Source of the DNA: Leptospira ainazelensis
GTDB lineage: Bacteria; Spirochaetota; Leptospiria; Leptospirales; Leptospiraceae
Length of the DNA stretch: 64,000 nucleotides
Assembly: GCF_016918785.1 (NCBI RefSeq)
Contig: NZ_JAFFPT010000006.1
Coordinates: 1-64,000, forward strand
Reading direction: 5' to 3'
The notes beneath the pieces are model-generated. The model searched no databases. It was given only the letters and a program-made list of their open reading frames with translations, and was not told where the DNA came from. Within the stretch, counting starts at the first letter, position 1. Every line of letters begins with the position of its first letter. Below are positions 47,264 to 64,000 of the stretch, in pieces. Made by a program: the position numbers and the translations under genes.

Positions 47264-48793
47264 ATGAAAAATACATGGATTTGTTTGACCGGTGCGAATT
47301 TGGAAGGATTGGAAGCTTTTTCGGTGTCCGTTGAAATCAATTTAAAACGAGGATTGCCGAGATTTATGATCACTGGTCTTGCGGCTCAGTCGATAAGGGA
47401 ATCCGCCGAGCGAGTTCGAGTCGCTTTGGAAAACAGCGGTTATTCTTGTCCGTTTCAAAACATTCTTGTAAACCTAGCTCCAGCCGGAAGAAAAAAGGAA
47501 GGAACCCTTTTGGATCTTTCGATTGCCTGCGGAATTTTGGTTCTCACGGGTCAGATTTTTCCTTCGGGAAAATTAAAAAGAACACTTCTTTTGGGAGAAT
47601 TGGGTTTGGACGGATGTCTCAAACCTTTAAAAGGAGTTCTGCCCATTCTTTCCGGAATTACCTCCGAAAAATACGATACAGTGATTCTTCCGTTTCAAAA
47701 TAAGGAAGAAGCGGCTCTCCTCAAAAAGTTCGAAGTCTATGGGATATCGCATTTGAAAGAATTGGAGGAAGTTTTGGAAAATCGAAGAAATCCTGAAATC
47801 AAATCTGCGATTCAAGTGAAGGTTCCGTCCATCCCAAAAACCTTTGAGTTGTATCAAGACCAGATGGTGGCGTTTCGGGCGATTCAGATCGCTGCCGCAG
47901 GTTGGCATCATATTCTTCTCACAGGACCGCCAGGAACCGGAAAAAGCCTCTTGGCGAGGATGTTGGGACTTCTTCTTTCCCCTCCGGGAGAATCGGAAGC
48001 ACTGGACATTCTTAGAATTCAATCGTCTCAGTTTCCTCTCAAAGAATTGTTTGTGGAAAGACCATACCGATCTCCGCATCATACGGCTTCCGATATTTCT
48101 TTAGTCGGAGGTTCTAAGGATTTAAGAATGGGAGAAGTAACTTTGGCCAATCGTGGTGTTCTTTTTTTAGACGAACTTTCGGAATACAAATCCGGAGTTT
48201 TACAGGCGCTCCGGGAACCGATGGAGGAAGGTTGGATTACGGTTTCGAGAATCAGCGGCACCGTAATCTTTCCGGCACATTTCCTTTTGGTTGCGGCCAC
48301 GAATCCTTGTCCCTGCGGGTTTTACGGAGTGGAAAAAGGCTCTTGCGGTTGTAACGCGCAAAGGATCAAAAAATACCAAACCCCCTATTCCGGTCCGTTT
48401 CGAGATCGAATCGATCTCGAAGTTCAAATGTTTCCTTCGAATGAAAAAGATAGGAAGAGAATCCAAATCGATCTTCAAGAAACGAGGGATCGAATTTACG
48501 AAGCTGCGGAAATCCAGAATCGAAGATATCAATCCGATGGAATTTATTTCAACGGGCAACTTAGAGGAGAATCGGTGAATCGGATTCTTAAATTTAACGC
48601 CGCTTGCGAGGATATACTCGAAAATCAGATTCGACTTCGCAGACTTAGTATTCGAAAGTTCAATCAGATCCGGAAAGTGGCGAGAACGATTGCCGATTTG
48701 GAGGCAAGCGAGGTTGTGGAGGAAAGGCACCTTCTAGAGGCCCTGAATTTCCAGAACGCCGGAAATTACGGAGAAAACAGGGCCGTCGCTTAA
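47264..48793 (+). CDS. comM: YifB/ComM-family Mg-chelatase-like AAA+ ATPase
   Basis: A 509-residue AAA+ protein. The N-terminal Lon-protease-like fold ('[20 protein letters not shown]', '[19 protein letters not shown]') is followed by Walker A '[15 protein letters not shown]', '[18 protein letters not shown]', Walker B '[11 protein letters not shown]' and the zinc-like 'CPCGFYG...CGC'. ComM is a branch-migration helicase in natural transformation; whether Leptospira takes up DNA this way is unknown. GGAGGG lies six bases before the ATG. Confidence 0.95.
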   Translation: MKNTWICLTGANLEGLEAFSVSVEINLKRGLPRFMITGLAAQSIRESAERVRVALENSGYSCPFQNILVNLAPAGRKKEGTLLDLSIACGILVLTGQIFPSGKLKRTLLLGELGLDGCLKPLKGVLPILSGITSEKYDTVILPFQNKEEAALLKKFEVYGISHLKELEEVLENRRNPEIKSAIQVKVPSIPKTFELYQDQMVAFRAIQIAAAGWHHILLTGPPGTGKSLLARMLGLLLSPPGESEALDILRIQSSQFPLKELFVERPYRSPHHTASDISLVGGSKDLRMGEVTLANRGVLFLDELSEYKSGVLQALREPMEEGWITVSRISGTVIFPAHFLLVAATNPCPCGFYGVEKGSCGCNAQRIKKYQTPYSGPFRDRIDLEVQMFPSNEKDRKRIQIDLQETRDRIYEAAEIQNRRYQSDGIYFNGQLRGESVNRILKFNAACEDILENQIRLRRLSIRKFNQIRKVARTIADLEASEVVEERHLLEALNFQNAGNYGENRAVA

Positions 48794-48807
48794 TTCCCGT
48801 TAAGCGA
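48786..48807. terminator. Perfect 8-bp hairpin between convergent comM and small gene
   Basis: TCGCTTAA-TTCCCG-TTAAGCGA spans the comM stop codon. On the minus strand it is followed, after six bases, by TGTTTTCT; on the plus strand there is no T-run. It could act as a shared terminator, better for the minus direction. Confidence 0.5.
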
Positions 48808-48812
48808 GAAGT

Positions 48813-49062
<250 letters not shown>

Positions 49063-49106
49063 ATTTAAGAATTCGGTGCTTGTTGGAAGTACCTTAATGC
49101 ACTATT

Positions 49107-49457
49107 TCAAAAGAGCTGAGGATAATATTCACATCCCTTTTTTGAGTTTATAAAGACAAGATCGAATGAGACAAAATGATTTTGAAAGGTAAGATCTTGA
49201 GATAAAAAACCTTCCGCCGCCATTCTCATCCTATGTTGTTTTCTTTGATTGAGAGAAAGTCGAGGATCGAATATCTTAAATTCTCTCCAATACTTAACCT
49301 CGATAAAGTGGAGCGAATCTCCATTGGAGGAGATTATGTCGATTTCGCAGCGGGAAAATCGGAAATTTCGTTTGAGGATTTTGTGACCTATAGAAATCAA
49401 AAAATCGCAGGCGAGAGTCTCACCCTCTGCTCCTTTCTGTTTTCGTAAGTCTCGCAA
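49107..49457 (-). CDS. YraN-family (UPF0102) protein
   Basis: A 116-residue protein with the Holliday-junction-resolvase-like nuclease fold of UPF0102. Family residues are visible: '[20 protein letters not shown]', '[15 protein letters not shown]' (Glu-x-Asp) and 'LHFIEVKYW' (E-x-K). In many bacteria yraN lies after rnhB and near comM/dprA, as here. Function is not established. It starts 9 bases after the HD-GYP gene. Confidence 0.92.
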   Translation of the reverse strand: MRDLRKQKGAEGETLACDFLISIGHKILKRNFRFSRCEIDIISSNGDSLHFIEVKYWREFKIFDPRLSLNQRKQHRMRMAAEGFLSQDLTFQNHFVSFDLVFINSKKGCEYYPQLF

Positions 49458-49466
49458 AGAAAAAAA

Positions 49467-50663
49467 TCAGCCGGTGATTTCCTGTAGGTCGACGGGACGG
49501 GAAATAAAAAGATTCGTATCCCTCAAAAGATCGACTAAAATGAGATTTCGGACCATCTCACCATATTCATCTTTTATAATGCGAATGCAAGGTCGAATCG
49601 GTTTGTCCGGATTGGGTCCCAAGACCACCCCGATTCTTTTGTCCGAAAGTTCCACACAGGAGCCGACCGGATAAAGGGAGAGATGGTTTAAAAGAGAACG
49701 AACCAGCTTCAGATCGAATTTTCCAACGTCCATACTGATCATCGATTTGATCGCTTCGTGAGGAAGGATCTTTTTCCGATGAGGTCTGTTCGTAACGAGC
49801 GCTGAGAAGTTATCCGCGATCGCGTAGATTCTTGCTTGCTCCTCGATCGCAGTCGAGGCCAATTTTTGAGGATAACCGTTTCCGTCGTATCGTTCGTGGT
49901 GTTGGAGGGCGACGATCGCTAGATTGTTTTTGAGTTTCATTCTTTGGGAAAGAATCTGATAACCCAAAATTGTATGTTTCATGATCGTCTTAAATTCTTC
50001 GTCCGTAAGTTGTTCGTTCTTTTCGGAAACCGTCGCGGGAACCTTGCACATGCCGATATCCGCGAGCAAACAGGATATTCCCAGATCGATCATTTTTGGT
50101 CTGGAATATTCCAACAACTTTCCCATAATCAAAGAGTAGAAGGTCGCGTTTGCGATTTGATTGTAGAGATAATATCCGCTTGGATTGTTCGAAAGAATCA
50201 GGTAAGAAATATTTTGATTGGCGCGAACAAAGTCCGTGAGCTTTTCCGCGATTTCTCTTACGGGGGTCACTTCCAGGGGTTTTTCTTCTAAGGTTTTTTT
50301 GAAAACGTCCTGAAGAATTTGTGTAGTTTCTCGGTAAAGGTTGCTAAACGTCACTTTGATTCGGTTGAGGTTATCATAGATCGCCTTGAGAGGCTGAAGA
50401 TCGTCGTCTACGATCGTATTTACGATGATATCGTCGAAACTCGTTTCCAGTTGATCGGAGTCGACGCTATTTGCTGCGGAATTTCCGATCAGAAGCAGTT
50501 CTCCTGCTGTCATCACCTCTTGGATTCCAAATTTATTCAATCGATCCAGGTCGCTATCGGTAACCGGGGTATTGGAAGTGATAAAAAGGTTCTCCTTATC
50601 TAAATAGACGGGTTTTGAAAACCTCATTCCCGGTTTGAGTTCGGAGACGGCAAACTTTTTCAT
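49467..50663 (-). CDS. Degenerate HD-GYP domain protein
   Basis: A 398-residue protein with an N-terminal ~60-residue domain (DUF3391-like, '[16 protein letters not shown]') and an HD-GYP domain at about residues 150-335. The GYP motif '[11 protein letters not shown]' (H255, H256, G263-P265) is intact, but the HD dyad reads A201-D202 ('[11 protein letters not shown]' instead of LLHDIGK-I-P) and the usual earlier His appears as Gln169. H230 and D284 remain. HD-GYP enzymes hydrolyse cyclic di-GMP with two or three metals; this one probably cannot and may be a sensor. It starts one base after the FlhB-like gene. Confidence 0.85.
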   Translation of the reverse strand: MKKFAVSELKPGMRFSKPVYLDKENLFITSNTPVTDSDLDRLNKFGIQEVMTAGELLLIGNSAANSVDSDQLETSFDDIIVNTIVDDDLQPLKAIYDNLNRIKVTFSNLYRETTQILQDVFKKTLEEKPLEVTPVREIAEKLTDFVRANQNISYLILSNNPSGYYLYNQIANATFYSLIMGKLLEYSRPKMIDLGISCLLADIGMCKVPATVSEKNEQLTDEEFKTIMKHTILGYQILSQRMKLKNNLAIVALQHHERYDGNGYPQKLASTAIEEQARIYAIADNFSALVTNRPHRKKILPHEAIKSMISMDVGKFDLKLVRSLLNHLSLYPVGSCVELSDKRIGVVLGPNPDKPIRPCIRIIKDEYGEMVRNLILVDLLRDTNLFISRPVDLQEITG

Positions 50664-50664
50664 T

Positions 50665-50928
50665 TTAAACCTTCCTCTTTCCCGAAACTGGATCCAACTC
50701 CAGGATCATAGAAAAAATTGCACCCACCGCTCTATACAAATTTTCCGGAATTTCCTGACCGACGGGCATTTGGGAAAGAGTTTCGGCAAGAATCGGGTTT
50801 TCCACGATAGGAACCAGGTTTCTTTTGGCGATCTTTTGAATGATATCACCCAATAAACCGGAAGCAGACGCGGTGATTACGGGAGCGTCGTCCTTTTGGG
50901 GTATGAATTTAAGTGCCACACTGATCAT
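50665..50928 (-). CDS. Free-standing FlhB/EscU C-terminal domain protein (YlqH-like)
   Basis: An 87-residue protein matching only the cytoplasmic C-terminal domain of FlhB/YscU export switch proteins after the autocleavage site: '[20 protein letters not shown]', '[18 protein letters not shown]', '[15 protein letters not shown]'. The membrane part and the NPTH cleavage motif are absent. Bacillus YlqH is the same kind of protein in the same position after rnhB. It may interact with export gate or hook-length proteins. It directly follows the FliK-like gene. Confidence 0.88.
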   Translation of the reverse strand: MISVALKFIPQKDDAPVITASASGLLGDIIQKIAKRNLVPIVENPILAETLSQMPVGQEIPENLYRAVGAIFSMILELDPVSGKRKV

Positions 50929-51678
50929 TTACGCATTCCATTCCTTCTGAGTAAGAGAAGGTTTATAAAGTAGATTATACCCTTGGAAACTCACAGAAGA
51001 CTCATTCAAGATTCGCTTAAATTTTTCTTTGTTTTTACAAGCATGCAAGTACATTTTAAAATTATCAAAAGTAGCGTTGATTTGAAGATCCTCCGCTGAG
51101 ATTTCTTTCCATAAGAATAACACAAGGGTCTTCCCGGTTTTTTCAGTTTGAATGCAAAACAGAAATTTTTTCTGTTCCTGTTTTCCGTCAAACGTTCCTT
51201 CGGCATTTCCTTCCGGAAGCTCCCAACGAAAATGAGGCAATTCCGGACTCCATTCCATAAATGGATAGTATGATTTCAAAACTCGTAGAAGCGAAGTTTC
51301 CACTGAATGATCCGACGGATTCTGTCCTATCATTTTTTCAGACAAATCTCGTATGCTCATTCCGATTCCTTGGAGCTTTGAGAGCGGACTTTCGGTTCCT
51401 GACAATTCTCGTTCGACAATTTTTAGCTCGACTCCCTTTTTGCCCGACTTAGCGGCTAACGTAAGAATTTCCCCCACGAACAAAGGGGTCGTATCGGAAC
51501 TCGTCTTGATTCGTTTTCCCGCTAAAAAAATCCAAGCCCCTCCCGGAAAAATTTCCTGAACTATCCCTTTGACCCTTTTATCGAAGGAGAGGTTCTGGAA
51601 TCCTGATTGATCGAGTTCGGCATCCTTGCCAAAAAGAAGGCGCAGATTCCCCGCCGGAAAATTCGCAGAAAGTTTCAT
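50929..51678 (-). CDS. FliK-like hypothetical protein (YlqG position)
   Basis: A 249-residue protein without a clear family call. Residues about 35-80 ('[19 protein letters not shown]', '[19 protein letters not shown]') have the strand pattern seen in FliK-related proteins, and the C-terminal half could be a divergent hook-length-control C-domain. The synteny rnhB - this gene - FlhB C-domain equals Bacillus rnhB-ylqG-ylqH, which strengthens the reading. It abuts the FlhB-like gene with no gap. Confidence 0.6.
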   Translation of the reverse strand: MKLSANFPAGNLRLLFGKDAELDQSGFQNLSFDKRVKGIVQEIFPGGAWIFLAGKRIKTSSDTTPLFVGEILTLAAKSGKKGVELKIVERELSGTESPLSKLQGIGMSIRDLSEKMIGQNPSDHSVETSLLRVLKSYYPFMEWSPELPHFRWELPEGNAEGTFDGKQEQKKFLFCIQTEKTGKTLVLFLWKEISAEDLQINATFDNFKMYLHACKNKEKFKRILNESSVSFQGYNLLYKPSLTQKEWNA

Positions 51679-51794
51679 GAGAATCCGTCCTGCCCTTGAA
51701 TACGAAAGAATTGAATCATGATACGGGTCTTATAAGTTTCGGACCTTCTTTCCGAATAGCTTCGGAAAATTAATTTCCGAATTACGATCCGAAA

Positions 51795-52460
51795 TTATAG
51801 GAATTTTCCGGTAAAACTTCTTCTATGAATATCGGAAAGCCCGTGACGAACAATCAGTTCCTCATGAAGTTTTGTTCCATATCCTTTGTGTTGTTCGAAT
51901 TGATAACTCGGATATTCTTTGGAAATCGAGATCATATATCGATCCCGACTGACCTTTGCGAGAATGGATGCGGCGGCAATGCTGACGATTCTTAGATCCC
52001 CTTTTGTATAAAAAACGGATCTGCTTTTAAGAAAACTCCACTCGGGATATCGATTGAAGTTATAATTCCCATCGATCAAAAGTTGGAGCGGAAGTGTGGA
52101 ATTGGAAACTCGAATCGCCAACTTGGCGCATTTTCGAATTCCCTCTAAAACGGCACGATTGATTCCTTCCCGATCGATGTAGTGAGGACTTAAGAATGTT
52201 CTATAAGAGATCTGCGCGTTTTTAAGAATTTCAGGATAAAGAGCTTCCCGTTTTCTCTCTGAAAGTTTTTTGGAATCGGTCAAACCTCGGAGGATTTTTC
52301 CTTCCAGAATTTGTTCCAGTGTATTTTTGGAAAAAGAGACAAGTGCAACAGAAAGAGGCCCCGCATAAGGACCTCTTCCAGCTTCGTCGATTCCGCAGGG
52401 AATGGACTCTGAGTAGAACCGGAGTTCCTCCGGTTCAAATTTGGTTTTTGTTTCCGGCAA
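51795..52460 (-). CDS. rnhB: Ribonuclease HII
   Basis: A 221-residue RNase HII, which removes RNA from RNA-DNA hybrids and starts ribonucleotide excision. '[18 protein letters not shown]' holds the first catalytic Asp-Glu pair; 'LLIDGNY' and '[16 protein letters not shown]' supply the others. '[20 protein letters not shown]' ends the domain. It follows rplS by 6 bases and is part of the rpsP operon. Confidence 0.96.
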   Translation of the reverse strand: MPETKTKFEPEELRFYSESIPCGIDEAGRGPYAGPLSVALVSFSKNTLEQILEGKILRGLTDSKKLSERKREALYPEILKNAQISYRTFLSPHYIDREGINRAVLEGIRKCAKLAIRVSNSTLPLQLLIDGNYNFNRYPEWSFLKSRSVFYTKGDLRIVSIAAASILAKVSRDRYMISISKEYPSYQFEQHKGYGTKLHEELIVRHGLSDIHRRSFTGKFL

Positions 52461-52466
52461 ACCGGA

Positions 52467-53552
<1,086 letters not shown>

Positions 53553-53563
<11 letters not shown>

Positions 53564-54083
53564 TCCAAACCTCCGGTTGAATCAGAGCAATGGTTTTTTT
53601 TTCTAAGTCAACATCTCCGACGTAGATTTGGATAAAGGGAATGAGAATTTCCGGTCCTTCGTTTTGGGCAAACGCAAGAATGTGGTGCGCGGGGTTGTCT
53701 AAAACTTCCCGCAAGGTCCAATTCAATTTTTTTCCGGATTCGTCAATCGCCTCGAGTCCGATCAAATCGGAGATATAAAATTCATCCTTGGTTTTGATTT
53801 TCGGAAGCAAGTGAGCCGGCAAAAAAAGAATTCCACCCGTTAGTCTTTCCGCTTCTTCCGGAGAATTGATTCCTTCGATTCGAACGATAAATTTGCCCGT
53901 ATGCGGTTGTAGTTCGAGAAGTGTTAAATCTTTTTCCGGAAAGTGAGGATCCGGTTTTCTGAGCTTTAGTTGAATGGGAAGTTTGAATTCTGTGAGAACA
54001 CTTTCTCTCACGTTAAAACGAAGAAACCCTTTGATTCCAAAGGGTTTTCCGAGTTGGCCGAGTGAAATCCAGCCTTCAGTCAA
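53553..54083 (-). CDS. rimM: Ribosome maturation factor RimM
   Basis: A 176-residue 16S-rRNA processing factor that binds S19. The N-terminal domain starts '[20 protein letters not shown]'; the C-terminal PRC-barrel reads '[20 protein letters not shown]' and ends '[10 protein letters not shown]'. The start is a TTG inside the end of khpA (8-base overlap) without a ribosome binding site, so initiation probably depends on translation of khpA. Confidence 0.95.
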
Positions 54084-54305
54084 TGATTTCGAGCGAGAAG
54101 TTTTTTCCTGCTTTTACGGAAGCCGCAGTAAGAATCGCGCGCAGGGATTTTGCAATACGACCATTCTTACCGATTACCTTCCCCACGTCTTTTGGGGAAA
54201 CGCGAAGTTCGATGATGTTTTGCTCTTCTCCTTCGATTTCCCGAATTACGATTTCTTCGGGAAATTCAACGAGAGAAGCAACGATGTACTTCAGCAATTC
54301 TTCCA

Positions 54306-54306
<1 letters not shown>
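54076..54306 (-). CDS. khpA: KH-domain RNA-binding protein KhpA
   Basis: A 76-residue protein that is one KH domain. The GxxG loop is in '[20 protein letters not shown]'. KhpA proteins bind RNA, often with KhpB/Jag, and usually lie between rpsP and rimM, as here. Its ATG shares a base with the rpsP stop (TAATG). Confidence 0.95.
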
Positions 54307-54575
<269 letters not shown>

Positions 54576-54638
54576 ATCGTTTTCCTTTTATCATTTTTTC
54601 CCTACAAAGATGTAAGGAAAAAGAATGCATGATTTTTA

Positions 54639-54668
54639 CCAATATTGGACAATATGTCCCCCTGTCAA
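54639..54668 (-). promoter_or_regulatory. Candidate promoter/operator of the rpsP operon
   Basis: On the minus strand, TTGACA (54663-54668) is followed 16 bases later by AATATT (54641-54646), a weak -10. Between and over them lie two overlapping perfect palindromes: GGACA-TAT-TGTCC (54647-54659) and CCAATATTGG (54639-54648). The arrangement looks like a regulated ribosomal-operon promoter. The leader to the rpsP start would be about 60 bases. Confidence 0.5.
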
Positions 54669-54693
54669 GAAATGATCCTACAAAAATGCACGC

Positions 54694-57277
<2,584 letters not shown>

Positions 57278-57279
57278 AC

Positions 57280-61401
<4,122 letters not shown>

Positions 61402-61408
61402 TGTGTTT

Positions 61409-63199
61409 TTAGGAAACCGGAAGTTCGATCTGGAAACGACAACCGCCCATACTGGAAGAATCTATCGAGATATGCCCGTTGTGGTCAATCACACTTTTCT
61501 GAACGATCGCAAGACCGATCCCCGAAGTGTTGTTGTTTTTTGTGGAATAATAAGGTTCGAAAACTTTTTGTTTCAGCTCGGGGGAGATTCCGATTCCATT
61601 GTCTTCGATCGCGATGATCGCCACTCTTCGCATAATCTTTCTGCTTATCGAAACTGAAATCAGAATGGAACCCCTATACTCAGGAAGTTTTTCTTTTTCC
61701 CTTTTTCTTTCGATCGCTTCTATGGAATTTTTAATCAGGTTTGTCAAAACCCGAAGGATGATTTTTTGGTCCAAAAAAAGTTGAGGGAATGATTTTGCGA
61801 TTCTTGTTTCGATTTTGATCATCGGCGTATGTTCGAAAAGTTTGACTGCTTCCAAGATGATCGGTTCCAAATTTTGGTTGATGAGTTTGGGAGCGGGCAT
61901 ACGCGCGAAGTCGGAGAACTCGTTTACAAGATGTTCTAAAACTCGAACTTGTTTGATGATCGTTTTTGTTCCGTTTTCCACAACTTCGTGGAACTCTTCC
62001 CAGTTTTCGGATTTCATCTTTCTTCGAATTCTTTCCGCGGAAAGTTGAATCGGTGTAAGAGGGTTTTTGATTTCGTGGGCCATTCTCTGCGCGACCTCTT
62101 TCCAAGCCGCGATTCTTTGACTTTGCATGAGTTCGGCGTTTTTGGATTTTAGGTCCTGAACCATCTGATTAAAAGAATCGATCAAGGCTCCGATTTCTCC
62201 GGTCTCGCGGATTTCCAGACTGATGTCGGTGTCCCCCATCGAAATCTTTTGCGTGGCGTTTGCGAGCTCGATGATGGGTCTTGAAATTCTTCTCGCGAAA
62301 AGAAGGGAAAAGTAAATCGCGAGTAAAAAAATCGAAACCGTGATGATGCTAAACGTTAAACGAATTCGATACGGAAGTTTTTCCTTCGCCAAATCCGCTC
62401 GGTCGTAATTTCTACGCGTTGAAATGAGAGAATAGACGATCTTTTCCTCCCCTTTGTGAATTCGAATCCCGGTCTGAAGAATTCGTTTTCCGATCGGAAA
62501 GGGTACTCGCAGGAAATACATGGAATAGTCCGGACGATAACTCGTAAATTCAGTCCAAAGAGAATTTTTGGAAAAAGATCTAAAGTCGTTTTGCAAAGGT
62601 TTATATTTTAAACCGCGATTTTCCAATATAGCCTTTTCGTTCTCATAGATTCCTACATAAAACTCGTCGCTCTGGATCAGATTGAGTTTTGAAGCTCCCG
62701 CGACCAGACTTTCCAAATTGAGAGGATAAATTCTTAAAAAACTTTCAAGTAACCTAGTTTTTTCTATGAGAACTTTTTTTTTCGGTTCTTCTTCGTTTCG
62801 AATCAGAGATTCCCCCGAAGAAAGAGCTTCTTCGATATCGATTCCATAGAATCTTTCGTAAATTTTTCCGGTAATATTCGAGGAAAGAAAAAGAATCGGC
62901 ACCGACGGAAGTAAAGCGACAAAGATAAAAGAAAGTGTCAGTCGATAACGGATCGAACTTTTGAGTCTTCCCGTTTCTATATTTCTTTTGTTTCTATAAA
63001 AATAAGAGATAAGAAGGGAAAGAGAAAAGAGAGGGATGAAAAAGAAGATATAAACCACGAGTCGATCTAAGAATCCGATATCGTCGCTCTGGATATTTCT
63101 TCCGGAAAACTGAATCGCTTCCGCGAGAGTGACGGAAAGAAGAATGATCAGACCTAAGATGAGTAGATCTCTTAGATAATATCTGGTTTCGTCGTTCAT
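61409..63199 (-). CDS. NtrY-like membrane sensor histidine kinase
   Basis: A 596-residue kinase. There are three transmembrane helices in the first 110 residues and a fourth near residue 290 ('ITVSIFLLAIYFSLLFA'), with a periplasmic domain between the last two. A HAMP domain ('RISRPIIELANATQKISMGD') leads into the H-box 'MAHEIKNPLTPIQL', N-box 'NLIKNSIEAI', G1 'EDNGIGIS' and G2 'GIGLAIV'. The H-box and layout resemble NtrY. It lies between ptsH and the sigma54 regulator. Confidence 0.95.
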   Translation of the reverse strand: MNDETRYYLRDLLILGLIILLSVTLAEAIQFSGRNIQSDDIGFLDRLVVYIFFFIPLFSLSLLISYFYRNKRNIETGRLKSSIRYRLTLSFIFVALLPSVPILFLSSNITGKIYERFYGIDIEEALSSGESLIRNEEEPKKKVLIEKTRLLESFLRIYPLNLESLVAGASKLNLIQSDEFYVGIYENEKAILENRGLKYKPLQNDFRSFSKNSLWTEFTSYRPDYSMYFLRVPFPIGKRILQTGIRIHKGEEKIVYSLISTRRNYDRADLAKEKLPYRIRLTFSIITVSIFLLAIYFSLLFARRISRPIIELANATQKISMGDTDISLEIRETGEIGALIDSFNQMVQDLKSKNAELMQSQRIAAWKEVAQRMAHEIKNPLTPIQLSAERIRRKMKSENWEEFHEVVENGTKTIIKQVRVLEHLVNEFSDFARMPAPKLINQNLEPIILEAVKLFEHTPMIKIETRIAKSFPQLFLDQKIILRVLTNLIKNSIEAIERKREKEKLPEYRGSILISVSISRKIMRRVAIIAIEDNGIGISPELKQKVFEPYYSTKNNNTSGIGLAIVQKSVIDHNGHISIDSSSMGGCRFQIELPVS

Positions 63200-63217
63200 T
63201 GCGAAAAAGTGAATGTA

Positions 63218-63452
63218 TTAGACAAAATCGTTCTTTACGATATTGGTCAAAGCCTCCAAGGCTTCGTCTTCTTTATCGCCTCGAACCTGGATTCTAAATT
63301 CGTTTCCGGGAGCGAGCGCGAGCATCATTAGACCCATGATACTCTTTCCGTTTACTTCCACATCGTCTTTGACGACGGTGATTTCACAGGGAAATTTGGA
63401 CGCACAGTTTACGAATACGGAGGCCGGTCTGGCGTGCATCCCGGTCCCGTTC

Positions 63453-63481
<29 letters not shown>
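63218..63481 (-). CDS. ptsH: HPr phosphocarrier protein
   Basis: An 87-residue HPr with both regulatory sites: His16 in 'GTGMHARPAS' (phosphorylated by EI) and Ser47 in 'NGKSIMGLMML' (phosphorylated by HprK). The start is a TTG with AGGG upstream; the first ATG in frame is already at the active site. It overlaps hprK by 29 bases. No sugar PTS components are nearby, so a regulatory role is likely. Confidence 0.96.

Positions 63482-64000
<519 letters not shown>

Overview
The window is chromosomal DNA from a Leptospira, most likely a species of the pathogenic clade other than L. interrogans. The main reasons are a citramalate synthase that I recognise as a close relative of the characterised L. 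interrogans enzyme, a Leptospira-type type II secretion operon ending in a divergent GspN, a B12-dependent ribonucleotide reductase of about 1,200 residues, spirochaete-type lipoboxes, and DUF1566 repeat lipoproteins. Base composition looks like low-to-mid 40s % GC by eye, higher than I would expect for L. interrogans. Species assignment is inference. The window is densely coding (64 CDS called, one tRNA) and I see no insertion sequence, prophage or CRISPR array.

Region by region. 0.3-4.9 kb: a large repeat-containing surface lipoprotein and a membrane-anchored AraC regulator. 4.8-7.7 kb (minus): YchF, a secreted Lys/Ser-rich protein and a ferritin-like diiron protein. 7.8-9.6 kb (plus): UbiA-type prenyltransferase and UbiX flavin prenyltransferase (menaquinone). 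9.6-12.5 kb (minus): a tightly packed set of a lone lipoyl domain, a metallophosphoesterase, the Mrp Fe-S carrier and a UVR-motif protein. 12.6-20.3 kb: a GHKL-like protein, then a minus-strand series smr-cimA-pth-xerC-hslV-hslU-sugar dehydrogenase. 20.4-28.1 kb: App1-type phosphatase, DedA, AI-2E exporter, exonuclease VII (xseA-xseB) and a dihaem cytochrome c. 28.1-29.0 kb: an unusually structured intergenic region with tRNA-Asn and a candidate small RNA. 29-32.7 kb: nrdJ with a clear terminator.

33.4-46.9 kb (minus) is a complete type II secretion operon: lipoprotein, LysM/M23 endopeptidase, then gspC-D-E-F-G-H-I-J-K-L-M-N, with an M15-type peptidase downstream. No prepilin peptidase is present, so GspO must be encoded elsewhere. 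47.3-48.8 kb: comM. 49-54.6 kb (minus): the ribosomal/tRNA-modification operon rpsP-khpA-rimM-trmD-rplS-rnhB, continuing into a FliK-like protein, a free FlhB C-terminal domain, a degenerate HD-GYP protein and yraN. This matches the Bacillus rnhB-ylqG-ylqH arrangement. 54.7-64 kb (minus): one near-continuous unit hprK-ptsH-sensor kinase-sigma54 activator-UDG-like protein-priA-fmt-PASTA protein-rpe, joining HPr-type regulation, a sigma54 two-component system and replication restart/translation initiation genes.

Most of the window is conserved housekeeping. The least explained items are the candidate regulated small RNA locus at about 28.3-28.6 kb, the four-cysteine UDG-superfamily-like protein behind priA, a PriA lacking one of its two zinc sites, the HD-GYP protein lacking metal-binding histidines next to the FliK-like/FlhB-C pair, and the six-repeat DUF1566 lipoprotein. 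I did not find a clear, self-contained new system of the defence or mobile type.
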